From the NCBI RefSeq assembly GCF_004217225.1, contig NZ_SHKM01000002.1:921096-985095 (forward strand): 64,000 bases of DNA. Direction: 5' to 3'. Below are positions 26,472 through 35,172 of this stretch, piece by piece. A program made the translations under genes and the position numbers. Under the pieces are notes generated by a model that was given only the letters and a program-made list of their open reading frames with translations, was not told where the DNA came from and did no database searches. Origin of the DNA: Azospira oryzae. GTDB taxonomy: Bacteria > Pseudomonadota > Gammaproteobacteria > Burkholderiales > Rhodocyclaceae. The first letter of the stretch is position 1. Each line of letters begins with the position of its first letter.

Positions 26472-27107
26472 ATGTCTCTCTGTGATTCCGCCGATCCACC
26501 CCGCCGCCGCCGCAAGGAAGCCCGCCCCCAGGAGCTGACGGCGGCTGCCCTGGAACTGTTTACCGAACGCGGTTTCGCCGCCACCCGGCTGGAGGACATC
26601 GCCGCCCGGGCCGGCGTCTCCAAGGGCACGCTGTATCTCTATTTCGACAGCAAGGAAGCCCTGTTCGAGGCGGTGATCCGGGAAGGCATCATTCCGGCCA
26701 TGAACGAGGGCCGCACCATGCTGGAGGAGCATCAGGGCTCGGCCAGCGAACTGCTGCGCTGCCTGCTGCTCGGCTGGTGGGAGCTGCTGGGGGAAAGTCC
26801 CCTGGGCGGCGTACCCAAGCTGATGGTTTCCGAGGCCGGCAACTTCCCCAAGGTGGCGGCGTTCTACCGGGAGAACGTCATCGACCCGGGCCGCGCCCTG
26901 CTGCGGGAGGCCCTGCAGCGCGGCATGGATCAGGGCGAGTTCCGTCCCGTGGATGTGGGCATGGCGGTGGACGTCATCTTCGCGCCGATCCTGATGCTGG
27001 CCGTGTGGCGCTATTCCATCGGTCCCTGCTGCGCCGAGGAGGAGCGGGACCCCGTCCGTTTCCTCGACACCCATTTCGATTTGTTGATCAAGGGCCTGCG
27101 GCCGTGA
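26472..27107 (+). CDS. TetR/AcrR-family repressor of the adjacent RND pump
   Basis: 211 residues. The N-terminal helix-turn-helix is TRLEDIAARAGVSKGTLYLY followed by FDSKEALFEAVI, the most conserved part of the family. The C-terminal ligand-binding half is all-helical (TetR_C-like, with PKLMVSEAGNFPKVAAFYRE). No Shine-Dalgarno precedes the ATG; the bases there belong to the operator, so the mRNA may be leaderless or poorly translated. The next gene begins 26 bases after the stop. It is the probable repressor of the RND operon, released by a toxic compound or metabolite. Confidence 0.93.
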   Translation: MSLCDSADPPRRRRKEARPQELTAAALELFTERGFAATRLEDIAARAGVSKGTLYLYFDSKEALFEAVIREGIIPAMNEGRTMLEEHQGSASELLRCLLLGWWELLGESPLGGVPKLMVSEAGNFPKVAAFYRENVIDPGRALLREALQRGMDQGEFRPVDVGMAVDVIFAPILMLAVWRYSIGPCCAEEERDPVRFLDTHFDLLIKGLRP

Positions 27108-27133
27108 GCGCCGCCCCTTCCGGAGTCCTCCCC

Positions 27134-28288
27134 ATGAAAAACATCCCTTCCTTCGTGCTGCTGGCCGCCACGGCCATGGTCCTGGCCGCCTGCGGCAAGG
27201 AGGCGCCCAAGGCGCCCGAGCCTCGCCCGGCCCTGACCCAGGTGGTGGGTGCCGCCGGCCAGAGCGACATGCTGTGGGTGGGCGAGGTGCGAGCCCGCTA
27301 CGAGACCGATCAGGGATTCCGCATCGGCGGCAAGGTGATTGAGCGCAAGGTGGACATCGGCGCCGTGGTGAAAAAAGGACAGATTCTCGCCCGCCTGGAC
27401 CCGGTGGATGCGGGCCTCTCGGCTGCTGCTGCCAATGCCCAGACCAAGGCGGCCGAAGCCGACTTCCTGGTGGCCAAGGCGGAATACGAGCGGCAGAAGA
27501 AGCTGCTGGAAAAACAGTTCATCTCCCAGAGCGCCTTCGACAGCCGGGAGGCCCAGTTCAAGGCCGCCCAGGCCCGCCTCGACCAGGCGCGGGCCCAGGC
27601 CGCGGTGACCGGCAACCAGGCCGGCTACACCGACCTGGTGGCGGAAAAGGACGGGGTGGTGACCGACGTCAAGGTGGAGCCGGGGCAGGTGGTCAGCGCC
27701 GGCCAGCCGGCCATCCGCCTGGCCCTGGCGGGCGACAAGGAAGTGGTGGTGGCGGTGCCGGAAGGCCGCATGAAGGGCATCGAGCCCGGCACCAGCGCCG
27801 TCATCCGCCTGTGGGCCAACCAGGACCAGTCCTACGCTGCACGGGTGCGGGAAGTGGCGCCGGCAGCCGACGCCGCCACCCGCAGCTTCCAGGTCAAGGT
27901 CACCGTGCTGGAGCCGGATGCAGGCCTGCGCCTGGGCATGACCGCCGGCGTGCTCATCGGCAGCGCCGAGGCGCCCCTGCTGGTGCCCACCGCGGCCCTG
28001 ACCCGTCTGGACGGCAAGAACACGGTGTGGGTGGTCAATCCCCAGAGCGGCGAGGTGCAGCCCCGCAGCGTTACCACCGGGCCCTTCCGGGAGGACGGCG
28101 TGGTGGTGGAAAAGGGCCTGGCCCGGGGTGAGCGGGTGGTCATCGCCGGCGTGCACAAGCTGCAACCCGGCCAACTGGTGCGAGCCGTGGAGCCGAGCAC
28201 CGTGCCCCTGCCCATGGTGGGCGGCGGTGGGGCCGGCCCCGTGGCTGCGACCCCGGTGGCGGCCAAGCCGGCGGAGTCCGCCAAGTGA
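27134..28288 (+). CDS. RND efflux periplasmic adaptor lipoprotein (membrane fusion protein)
   Basis: 384 residues from ATG 27134. A lipoprotein signal ends in LAAC with the lipidated Cys at position 20. Biotinyl-lipoyl halves are seen at QGFRIGGKVIERKVDIGAVV and DGVVTDVKVEPGQVVSAGQP, flanking an alpha-hairpin (about residues 100-155) that docks TolC. Beta-barrel and membrane-proximal domains follow (LVPTAALTRLDGKNTVWVVN). The C-terminus is Ala/Pro-rich. The stop overlaps the RND pump start by 4 bases. It links the pump to the outer-membrane channel. Confidence 0.95.
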   Translation: MKNIPSFVLLAATAMVLAACGKEAPKAPEPRPALTQVVGAAGQSDMLWVGEVRARYETDQGFRIGGKVIERKVDIGAVVKKGQILARLDPVDAGLSAAAANAQTKAAEADFLVAKAEYERQKKLLEKQFISQSAFDSREAQFKAAQARLDQARAQAAVTGNQAGYTDLVAEKDGVVTDVKVEPGQVVSAGQPAIRLALAGDKEVVVAVPEGRMKGIEPGTSAVIRLWANQDQSYAARVREVAPAADAATRSFQVKVTVLEPDAGLRLGMTAGVLIGSAEAPLLVPTAALTRLDGKNTVWVVNPQSGEVQPRSVTTGPFREDGVVVEKGLARGERVVIAGVHKLQPGQLVRAVEPSTVPLPMVGGGGAGPVAATPVAAKPAESAK

Positions 28289-31200
28289 AACGCTTCAACA
28301 TTTCCGAGTGGGGCCTGCGGCATCCGGCCCTGGTGCTCTATTTCATGGTGGCCCTGACCCTGGTGGGTCTGCTGGCCTATTCCAAACTGGGCCAGTCGGA
28401 AGATCCGCCCTTCACCTTCAAGGTCATGGTGGTGCGCACCGCCTGGCCCGGCGCCAGCGCCCAGGAGGTGGAGCGCCAGGTCACCGAGAAGATCGAGAAG
28501 ACCCTGCAGTCCGTGCCTTACGCGGACATCATCCGCAGCTATTCGCGGCCCGGCGAATCCATGATCTTCTTCCAGGCCAAGGACGCGACGCCCGCCGCGG
28601 CGGTGCCGGACATCTGGTACCAGGTGCGCAAGAAGGTGGGCGACATGCGCTACACCCTGCCCAAGGGCATCGAGGGCCCCACCTTCAACGACGAGTTCGG
28701 CGACGTGTACGGCAATCTCTACGCCGTGGTCGGCGACGGTTTCGGCTATACGGAACTGAAGCGCCAGGCCGAGGCCATCCGGGCCGAACTGCTGCGGGTG
28801 AAGGACGTGGCCAAGGTGGATTTCTTCGGCGAGCAGAAGGAGCGGGTCTATATCGAACTCTCCAACGCCAAGCTGGCCACCCTGGGCATCGACGGCGCCG
28901 CCGTGGTGGCCGCCCTGCAGAACCAGAATGCGGTGCTGGCGGCCGGCAGCTTCGATACCCCAAGCGAGCACATCCGCATCGACGTCAGCGGCCGTTACGA
29001 CGACCTGACGGCCCTGCGGGAAACCCGTCTGCGGGCCAACGGCCGCGAGGTGCGCCTGGGCGACATCGCCAGTATCGGCCGCGGCTATGAGGATCCGCCC
29101 ACCCAGAAGATCCGCTACATGGGCAAGGAAGCGGTGCTGATCGGCGTCTCCATGGCCAAGGGCGGCGACATCATCCGCCTCGGCGGCGGTCTCGACGGTG
29201 CCGTGGCCTCCATCCAGGACCGCCTGCCGGTGGGCCTGGAACTGCACACCGTCTCCTCCCAGCCCCAGGCGGTGCAGCGTTCGGTCAATGAGTTCGTGCG
29301 TTCCCTGATCGAGGCGGTGATCATCGTTCTCGGCGTCAGCCTGCTTTCCCTCGGCCTGCGCACCGGCATCGTGGTGGCCATCACCATTCCGGTGGTGCTG
29401 GCCATCACCTTCCTCTTCATGCAGATCTTCGGTGTCGGCCTGCACAAGATTTCCCTCGGCGCCCTGATCCTGGCCCTGGGCCTGCTGGTGGACGACGCCA
29501 TCATCGCCGTGGAAATGATGGCGACCAAGATGGAACAGGGCTGGGCCCGGGCCAAGGCGGCCTCCTTCGCCTACGAATCCACCGCCATGCCCATGCTCTC
29601 CGGCACCCTGGTTACGGCCGCGGGCTTCCTGCCCATCGCCACCGCCGCTTCCGCCACCGGCGAGTACACCCGTTCCATCTTCCAGGTGACGGTGATCGCC
29701 CTGCTCATTTCCTGGGTGGCGGCGGTGCTGTTCGTGCCCTATCTGGGCTACAAGCTGCTGCCGGATTTCGCCCACCACCGGGTGGCCCATCAGGAGCCGG
29801 GACGCCTCAGCCGCTGGCTGATGCGCCGCCTGCCCTGGCTCGAACGCTGGCTGCACAAGGAGCCCCACACCCACAGCGAGAACGATATCTACGCCACGCC
29901 CTTCTATCGCCGCTTCCGCGTCCTGGTGGATGCCTGCGTGCGGCGCCGCTGGCTGGTGATCGGCATCACCGTGGGCGCCTTCGTCGCCTCCATCGTCGGT
30001 TTCGGCATGGTGCAGCAGCAGTTCTTCCCCGATTCCACCCGGCCCGAACTGATCGTGGACCTGCGCCTGGCCGAGGGCGCCTCCTGGGATGCCGCCGACG
30101 CCGAGGCCAAGCGCCTGGAGTCCTGGCTGGCCGAGCAGCCCGGCATCGACAATGTGGTGGCCTACGTCGGCACCGGCAGCCCCCGCTTCTATCTGCCCCT
30201 GGACCAGCAGATGCCGCAGAAGAACTTCGCCCAGTTTGTCATCCTGACCCAGGGGTCGCCGGAACGGGAGGCCCTGCGCAGCAAGCTGATCGATCTCTTC
30301 GAGCATGACTTCCCCAGCCTGCGGGCGGCCATCAACCGTCTGGAGAACGGCCCGCCGGTGGGCTTCCCGGTGCAGTTCCGCGTCGCCGGCCCCGATCTCA
30401 ATGTGCTGCGAGGCTACGCCCACGAGGTGGCCCAGGTGATGCGGGCCAATCCCAGCCTGGCCAATGTGCACCTGGACTGGGAGGAGCCGGCCAAGGTGGT
30501 CCGCCTCACCGTGGACCAGTCCAAGGCCCGTCTGCTGGGCGTCACCTCCAGCGACATCGCCAACCTGATCAACACCGCCCTCAAGGGCCAGAGCGTCACC
30601 GAGTTCCGCGACGGCGCCGAACTGGTGGATGTGCATCTGCGCGGTACCGAAATGGAACGGCGGCGTCTCTCCCTGCTGCCGGATCTGATGCTGCCGACCC
30701 GGGCCGGCAAGGCCGTGCCCCTGTCCCAGGTGGCAACCCTGGAGTACGGCTTCGAGGAAGGCATCGTCTGGCGCCGCAACCGGGTGCCCACCATCACCGT
30801 GCGCGGCAATATCTACGGCCACATGCAGGGGCCGGTGGTGTCGGCCCAGGTGGAGAAGTCCCTGCAGTCCATCAAGGCCTCCCTGCCCCTGGGCTACACC
30901 CTGGAAGTGGGTGGCGCCGTGGAGGAGTCGGCCAAGGGCGGCGCTTCCGTTGCCGCCGGCGTGCCCCTCTTCTTCCTGGTGGTGCTGACGGTGCTGATGC
31001 TGCAGCTGCAGAGCTTCTCCAAGGTGGCCATGGTGCTGCTGACCGCGCCCCTGGGCCTGGTAGGGGTGACCGTGTTCCTGCTGCTGTTCAACAAGCCCTT
31101 CGGCTTTGTCGCCATGCTCGGCACCATCGCCCTCTCCGGCATGATCATGCGCAACTCGGTGATCCTGGTGGACCAGATCGACCAGGACGAGAAGGCGGGC

Positions 31201-31488
31201 AAGCCCCGCTGGGAGGCCATCGTCGATTCCACGGTGCGGCGTCTGCGGCCCATCGTGCTGACGGCGGCGGCAGCCATCCTGGCCATGATTCCCCTGACCC
31301 GCAGCGCCTTCTTCGGCCCCATGGCCGTGGCCATCATGGGCGGCCTGACCGTGGCGACCCTGCTCACCCTGATTTTCCTGCCGGCCCTGTACGCCGCCTG
31401 GCACAAGGTCAAGCCTGCCGCACCGGCGGAGTCCCTGCAAACGGTGGACGAAACCCTGGCCGGCAGTCGCCAGGGGCCTCAGTTATAA
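28285..31488 (+). CDS. RND-family efflux pump, inner-membrane transporter (AcrB-like)
   Basis: 1067 residues with the RND plan: TM1 at about 15-32 (HPALVLYFMVALTLVGLLAY), a large periplasmic loop, TM2-6, a second loop and TM7-12. The proton-relay Asp pair is present in TM4 (ALGLLVDDAIIAVEMM). The opening FTFKVMVVRTAWPGASAQEV matches the HAE/MdtB-CzcA-like branch with a hydrophobic-substrate pocket rather than a clear metal site. It exports compounds by proton antiport together with the adaptor encoded before it and probably the TolC homologue 1.1 kb downstream. Confidence 0.96.
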   Translation: MKRFNISEWGLRHPALVLYFMVALTLVGLLAYSKLGQSEDPPFTFKVMVVRTAWPGASAQEVERQVTEKIEKTLQSVPYADIIRSYSRPGESMIFFQAKDATPAAAVPDIWYQVRKKVGDMRYTLPKGIEGPTFNDEFGDVYGNLYAVVGDGFGYTELKRQAEAIRAELLRVKDVAKVDFFGEQKERVYIELSNAKLATLGIDGAAVVAALQNQNAVLAAGSFDTPSEHIRIDVSGRYDDLTALRETRLRANGREVRLGDIASIGRGYEDPPTQKIRYMGKEAVLIGVSMAKGGDIIRLGGGLDGAVASIQDRLPVGLELHTVSSQPQAVQRSVNEFVRSLIEAVIIVLGVSLLSLGLRTGIVVAITIPVVLAITFLFMQIFGVGLHKISLGALILALGLLVDDAIIAVEMMATKMEQGWARAKAASFAYESTAMPMLSGTLVTAAGFLPIATAASATGEYTRSIFQVTVIALLISWVAAVLFVPYLGYKLLPDFAHHRVAHQEPGRLSRWLMRRLPWLERWLHKEPHTHSENDIYATPFYRRFRVLVDACVRRRWLVIGITVGAFVASIVGFGMVQQQFFPDSTRPELIVDLRLAEGASWDAADAEAKRLESWLAEQPGIDNVVAYVGTGSPRFYLPLDQQMPQKNFAQFVILTQGSPEREALRSKLIDLFEHDFPSLRAAINRLENGPPVGFPVQFRVAGPDLNVLRGYAHEVAQVMRANPSLANVHLDWEEPAKVVRLTVDQSKARLLGVTSSDIANLINTALKGQSVTEFRDGAELVDVHLRGTEMERRRLSLLPDLMLPTRAGKAVPLSQVATLEYGFEEGIVWRRNRVPTITVRGNIYGHMQGPVVSAQVEKSLQSIKASLPLGYTLEVGGAVEESAKGGASVAAGVPLFFLVVLTVLMLQLQSFSKVAMVLLTAPLGLVGVTVFLLLFNKPFGFVAMLGTIALSGMIMRNSVILVDQIDQDEKAGKPRWEAIVDSTVRRLRPIVLTAAAAILAMIPLTRSAFFGPMAVAIMGGLTVATLLTLIFLPALYAAWHKVKPAAPAESLQTVDETLAGSRQGPQL

Positions 31489-31510
31489 TCGCCTTTTTCC
31501 GCCAACCACA

Positions 31511-31528
31511 TATTAGTAAGTGCTAATA
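31511..31528. promoter_or_regulatory. Inverted repeat TATTAG-N6-CTAATA before pcm
   Basis: A perfect 6-bp inverted repeat lies in the 65-bp AT-rich gap between the RND pump and pcm genes, 25 bases before the pcm ATG. A TATAAT (31484-31489) overlaps the pump stop codon just upstream, so a separate promoter with an operator for the pcm-rhodanese-tolC part is plausible. No good -35 was found. Confidence 0.4.
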
Positions 31529-31553
31529 TAACGACCGCAGACGGGGACTCGTG

Positions 31554-32219
31554 ATGGAACAAGTGCAAAACATGGAACAAGCCCGCTTCAACATGATCGA
31601 GCAGCAGATCCGGCCTTGGAACGTGCTGGACCAGGATGTGCTGGACCTGCTGTCCGAGGTCCGGCGCGAGGAGTTCGTCCCCGCCGCCCATCAGGCCCTG
31701 GCCTTTGCCGACCTGGAGATTCCCCTGGGCGAAGGCGCCGTGATGCTGGCCCCCAAGATGGAAGCCAAGCTGCTGCAGGAACTGGCCGTGCAACCCAAGG
31801 ACAAGGTCCTGGAAATCGGTACCGGCTCCGGCTACATGGCCGCCCTGCTCGCCGCCAAGGCCGACCAGGTGACCAGCGTCGAGATCAGCCCGGCCATCGC
31901 CAAGACCGCCAAGGCCAACCTGGCCAAGGCCGGCATCAGCAACGTTTCCGTCGAAGTGGGTGATGGCGTGCATGGCTGGGCCGCCGGCGCTCCCTACGAC
32001 GTCATCGTCGTTTCCGGTTCCCTGCCGGTGGTGCCCGAAGAACTGCTGCAACAGCTCAAGGTTGGCGGCCGCATGGCCGTATTTGTCGGTGAGGCCCCGG
32101 TGATGGAAGCCCAGATCGTCACCCGCACCGGCGAGACCACCTTCGCCAGCCTCAATCTTTTCGAAACCGTGGTGGCGCCCCTGCAGAACGCGCCGGCCAA
32201 GGAGCGTTTCCGTTTCTGA
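31554..32219 (+). CDS. pcm: Protein-L-isoaspartate O-methyltransferase
   Basis: 221 residues from ATG 31554; a GTG lies directly before it. It has the Pcm N-terminal motif ARFNMIEQQIRPWNVLDQDV and the SAM-binding VLEIGTGSGYMAALLAAKAD. The NVSVEVGDGVHGWAAGAPYD segment matches the conserved post-III region. The enzyme methylates isoaspartyl residues in aged proteins in the cytoplasm to start their repair. It sits between an RND pump and a rhodanese/tolC pair, and the combination pcm-rhodanese-tolC is likely one transcript. Confidence 0.93.
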   Translation: MEQVQNMEQARFNMIEQQIRPWNVLDQDVLDLLSEVRREEFVPAAHQALAFADLEIPLGEGAVMLAPKMEAKLLQELAVQPKDKVLEIGTGSGYMAALLAAKADQVTSVEISPAIAKTAKANLAKAGISNVSVEVGDGVHGWAAGAPYDVIVVSGSLPVVPEELLQQLKVGGRMAVFVGEAPVMEAQIVTRTGETTFASLNLFETVVAPLQNAPAKERFRF

Positions 32220-32228
32220 TTGCCCCTG

Positions 32229-32552
32229 ATGAACCAGCTTTCCGTTTCCTCCCTCGCCGACTGGCTGGCCGATCCGGCCCGCCCCCGCCCCCTGCTGCTG
32301 GATGTGCGCCAGCCGGAGGAGCTTGCCATCTGCGCCCTGCCGGACGTGGTGGCCATGCCCATGGCCACGGTGCCGGTGCGGGCAGACGAGTTGCCCCGGG
32401 ACGAGGAAATTGTGGTGATCTGCCACCATGGCGGACGCAGCATGCAGGTGGCGATGTTCCTCGAGAACCGCGGTTTTAGCGCCATCCACAACCTGTCCGG
32501 CGGCATGCACGCCTGGGCCCAGGTGGTGGATCCGTCCATGCCGACCTACTGA
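32229..32552 (+). CDS. Single-domain rhodanese (sulfurtransferase)
   Basis: 107 residues from the ATG at 32229, nine bases after the pcm stop (a TTG at 32220 is also in frame). The loop VVICHHGGRSMQVAMFL carries the active-site Cys that forms a persulfide, with LLLDVRQPEELAICALP as the first rhodanese motif. It is cytoplasmic, resembles GlpE/PspE-sized enzymes and has no signal peptide. It probably transfers sulfane sulfur to thiols or cyanide; the actual acceptor is unknown. Spacing to tolC is nine bases. Confidence 0.92.
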   Translation: MNQLSVSSLADWLADPARPRPLLLDVRQPEELAICALPDVVAMPMATVPVRADELPRDEEIVVICHHGGRSMQVAMFLENRGFSAIHNLSGGMHAWAQVVDPSMPTY

Positions 32553-32561
32553 AGGCTGTCC

Positions 32562-33905
32562 ATGAAACTGAAAGCTGTTTCCCTGCTGCTGTCCTCCCTG
32601 TTCATCGCCGCCGCGGCCCAGGGGGCCGACCTGCTGCAGATCTACAAGGAGGCCCTGGACAACGACGCCCAGTTCACCGCCGCCAAGCACACCCTGGAAG
32701 CCGGCCGCGAAAAGCTGCCCCAGGGCCGGGCCGGCCTGCTGCCGACCCTGGGTGTGTCCGTGAACACCATGTGGAACGACGTGGAGTACCAGCGCCGGGT
32801 GTCGGGTGCGGCCGTCGCCACGGGCCAGTACAACAGCCACGGCTACAGCGTCAGCCTCAGCCAGCCCCTGTTCCGCTGGCAGAACTGGATGCAGTACGAT
32901 CAGGCCAAGCTGCAGGTGGCCCAGGCCGAGGCCCAGTTCCTCCAGGCCCGCCAGGACCTGATCCTGCGCGTCTCCCAGGCCTATTTCGACGTGCTCTACG
33001 CCCAGGAGAACCTGCGCTCCCTGCAGGCCCAGAAGTCAGCCATTGCCCAGCAGCTGGAACTGGCGAAGAAGAGCTTCGAGGTGGGCACTGCCACCATCAC
33101 CGACACCCACGAAGCCCAGTCCCGCTACGACCTGTCCACCGCCCAGGAAATTGCCGCCGAAAGCGATCTGGAAATCAAGCGCCGCAACCTGCAGGCCATC
33201 ATCGGCCGGGAGGCGGGCGAACTGGCCACCCTGCGTACCGACACCACCCTGGAGCCGCCCAAGCCCGCCAACATGAACGACTGGGTGGCTTCCGCCGAGA
33301 AGGACGCCCTGGCGGTGCAGATCCAGGAAGCCCAGCTGGAAATCACGGACAAGGAAGTGAGCAAGCAGCGCGCCGGTCATTTCCCCACCCTGGACCTGGT
33401 GGCCACCCGCAGCAATGCGGTGCAGACCAATGGTGTGCAGACCAACCCCCTCTTCCCGGGGGTTGGCTACGAGCAGGATTCCACCGCCATCGGCCTGCAG
33501 TTGAACATTCCCCTGTTCCAGGGCGGCGCCGTGCTCTCCAAGCAGCGTGAGGCCGAAGCCAGCCGCGAGGCGACCCGTTCGACCCTGGAGTATTCCCGCC
33601 GTCAGGCGGCCCTGGGGGCACGTCAGTACTATCTGGGCGTGGTCAATGGCCTGGCCCAGGTGCGGGCTCTGGAAGCAGCCCTGGTCTCCTCCAAGTCGGC
33701 CCTGGATTCGAACAAGCTGGGTTACGAGGTGGGGGTGCGCATCAACATCGACGTGCTGAACGCCGAGCAACAGGTCTATTCGACCCAGCGCGACCTGGCC
33801 AAGGCCCGTTTCGATACCCTGGTGAACCAGCTGCGCCTCAAGGGCGTGGTCGGCAGCCTCACCGACGAGGACCTGCAGCGGGTCAACGGCCTGCTGGCGC
33901 GATAA
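32562..33905 (+). CDS. tolC: TolC-family outer-membrane efflux channel
   Basis: 447 residues with a signal peptide (residues 1 to about 21, AAAAQGADLLQIY). Two outer-membrane-efflux repeats are visible, each with long coiled coils (LDNDAQFTAAKHTLEAGREK and the second copy after LNIPLFQGGAVLSKQREAEA). The conserved LGYEVGVRINIDVLNAEQQV motif is close to that of TolC. It would trimerise into the channel-tunnel used by the RND pump encoded upstream and by other exporters. It ends in a 23-base tail-to-tail overlap with waaA. Confidence 0.95.
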   Translation: MKLKAVSLLLSSLFIAAAAQGADLLQIYKEALDNDAQFTAAKHTLEAGREKLPQGRAGLLPTLGVSVNTMWNDVEYQRRVSGAAVATGQYNSHGYSVSLSQPLFRWQNWMQYDQAKLQVAQAEAQFLQARQDLILRVSQAYFDVLYAQENLRSLQAQKSAIAQQLELAKKSFEVGTATITDTHEAQSRYDLSTAQEIAAESDLEIKRRNLQAIIGREAGELATLRTDTTLEPPKPANMNDWVASAEKDALAVQIQEAQLEITDKEVSKQRAGHFPTLDLVATRSNAVQTNGVQTNPLFPGVGYEQDSTAIGLQLNIPLFQGGAVLSKQREAEASREATRSTLEYSRRQAALGARQYYLGVVNGLAQVRALEAALVSSKSALDSNKLGYEVGVRINIDVLNAEQQVYSTQRDLAKARFDTLVNQLRLKGVVGSLTDEDLQRVNGLLAR

Positions 33906-35166
33906 GGGAACGGATCAGGTCCATGGTCCTGGCGGTGGCCCCGCCGTGGGCCGCCGCGAAGGCTGACGCCGCATCGGACATGATGCGGCGTTTTTCTTTG
34001 TCCCGCAGCAGGGCCTGGGCCGTGCCGGCCAGGGATTGGCCGGCCTCAAGACGCAGGGCGGCACCGGCGGCGACGGCATCCTCCGCCGCCTGGGCGAAGT
34101 TGAAGGTGTGGGGGCCGAGCAGCAGGGGGCAGCCGCAGGCCGCCCCTTCGATCAGGTTCTGGCCGCCGAAAGGCAGCAGACTGCCCCCCATCACGGCCAA
34201 ATCGGCACAACTGAAGTAGGCCGCCATTTCCCCCATGCTGTCCCCCAGCCAGGCCCGGGTTTCCGGTGTCGGCAGGCCTTGGCTGCGCCGCACCAAGCTC
34301 ATTCCCCTGGACTGGACCAGTGCTTCGACTTCGCCGAAGCGCTGGGGGTGGCGCGGCACCAGCAGGAGCAGCAGGTCGGGAATGTCCATGGCCGCGCAGG
34401 CGTCCAGGATCAAGGCCTCCTCGCCCTCCCGGGTGCTGGCTGCCAGCCAGACGGTGCGGCCGGCCAGCTGGCGGCGCCAGTCCTGTCCCTGTTGCCGCAA
34501 TGCCGGGGCGATCTGCACGTCGAACTTGAGATTGCCGCAGACGCTGACCTGCTTGGCGCCGAGGCCTTGCAAGCGGGCTGCGTCGTCCGGGGTCTGGGCA
34601 GCGATGCCGTCGAGACCGGCCAGGGCCGGGGCGAACAGGCCGGGCCAGCGGCCGTAGCCGCGGGCCGAACGGGCCGAGAGGCGGGCATTGACCAGCAGCA
34701 TGGGGACGCCATGGTGCCGGGCCTGGTGCAGCAGGTTGGGCCACAGCTCGGTTTCCATGAGCAGGCCCAGGCTGGGGCGGTAGCGCTCCAGGAAGCGGCC
34801 GACGGCGCCGGGATAGTCGTAGGGCAGGTAGCGGTAATGGAGGCGCGGGGCGTGGTCCTGGCCCAGGGCGGCGAACACCTGGGTGGCGGTGTCGCGGCCC
34901 GTGGGCGTCATGCCGGTGAGCAGGATCGAGTGCTGCGGATACTGGGCCAGTAGTTCGGCCAGCAGGGGCTGGGCGGCCCGGGTCTCGCCGACGGAGACGG
35001 CATGGACCCAGATCACCGGCCCCGGGATGGCCGCGCCGCTAAGGCCGAAGCGTTCACCCCAGTGGCGGCGATACTCCGGCTGCTGCCGGCTGCGTCGCAG
35101 CAGGCGCAACAGCACCAGGGGCGTGGCCAGGCGCAGCAGCAGGGTGTACAGGAGGCGGGAAACCAT
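33883..35166 (-). CDS. waaA: 3-deoxy-D-manno-octulosonic acid (Kdo) transferase
   Basis: 427 residues. A single N-terminal membrane anchor (residues 1 to about 20) precedes the GT-B fold. Acceptor-side motifs are IWVHAVSVGETRAAQPLLAE and LGLLMETELWPNLL, which contains the catalytic Glu. The donor side has VWLAASTREGEEALILDAC and GGSLLPFGGQNLIEGAACGC. It attaches Kdo from CMP-Kdo to lipid A at the inner-membrane face. The waaC stop lies six bases before this start, so the two are one operon. The last part of its coding sequence also carries the tolC terminator on the other strand. Confidence 0.96.
   Translation of the reverse strand: MVSRLLYTLLLRLATPLVLLRLLRRSRQQPEYRRHWGERFGLSGAAIPGPVIWVHAVSVGETRAAQPLLAELLAQYPQHSILLTGMTPTGRDTATQVFAALGQDHAPRLHYRYLPYDYPGAVGRFLERYRPSLGLLMETELWPNLLHQARHHGVPMLLVNARLSARSARGYGRWPGLFAPALAGLDGIAAQTPDDAARLQGLGAKQVSVCGNLKFDVQIAPALRQQGQDWRRQLAGRTVWLAASTREGEEALILDACAAMDIPDLLLLLVPRHPQRFGEVEALVQSRGMSLVRRSQGLPTPETRAWLGDSMGEMAAYFSCADLAVMGGSLLPFGGQNLIEGAACGCPLLLGPHTFNFAQAAEDAVAAGAALRLEAGQSLAGTAQALLRDKEKRRIMSDAASAFAAAHGGATARTMDLIRSLIAPAGR
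33966..33995 (+). terminator. tolC terminator embedded in the opposing waaA coding sequence
   Basis: A perfect 10-bp stem ACGCCGCATC/GATGCGGCGT around GGACAT is followed on the plus strand by TTTTCTTT. It lies about 60 bases after the tolC stop and inside the antisense of waaA codons near its C-terminus. It is a convincing intrinsic terminator in the plus direction only. Confidence 0.8.
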
Positions 35167-35172
35167 GGCGCG

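Noticed and set aside
26215..26538. A 107-codon plus-strand frame in the divergent control region
   Set aside because: It overlaps the TetR operator and the true TetR start, has no ribosome site, and its composition is unlike a gene.
27832..31440. A 1202-codon minus-strand frame opposite the RND pump
   Set aside because: His/Gly/Gln-rich translation typical of the antisense of a GC-rich gene; the plus strand is a complete RND transporter.
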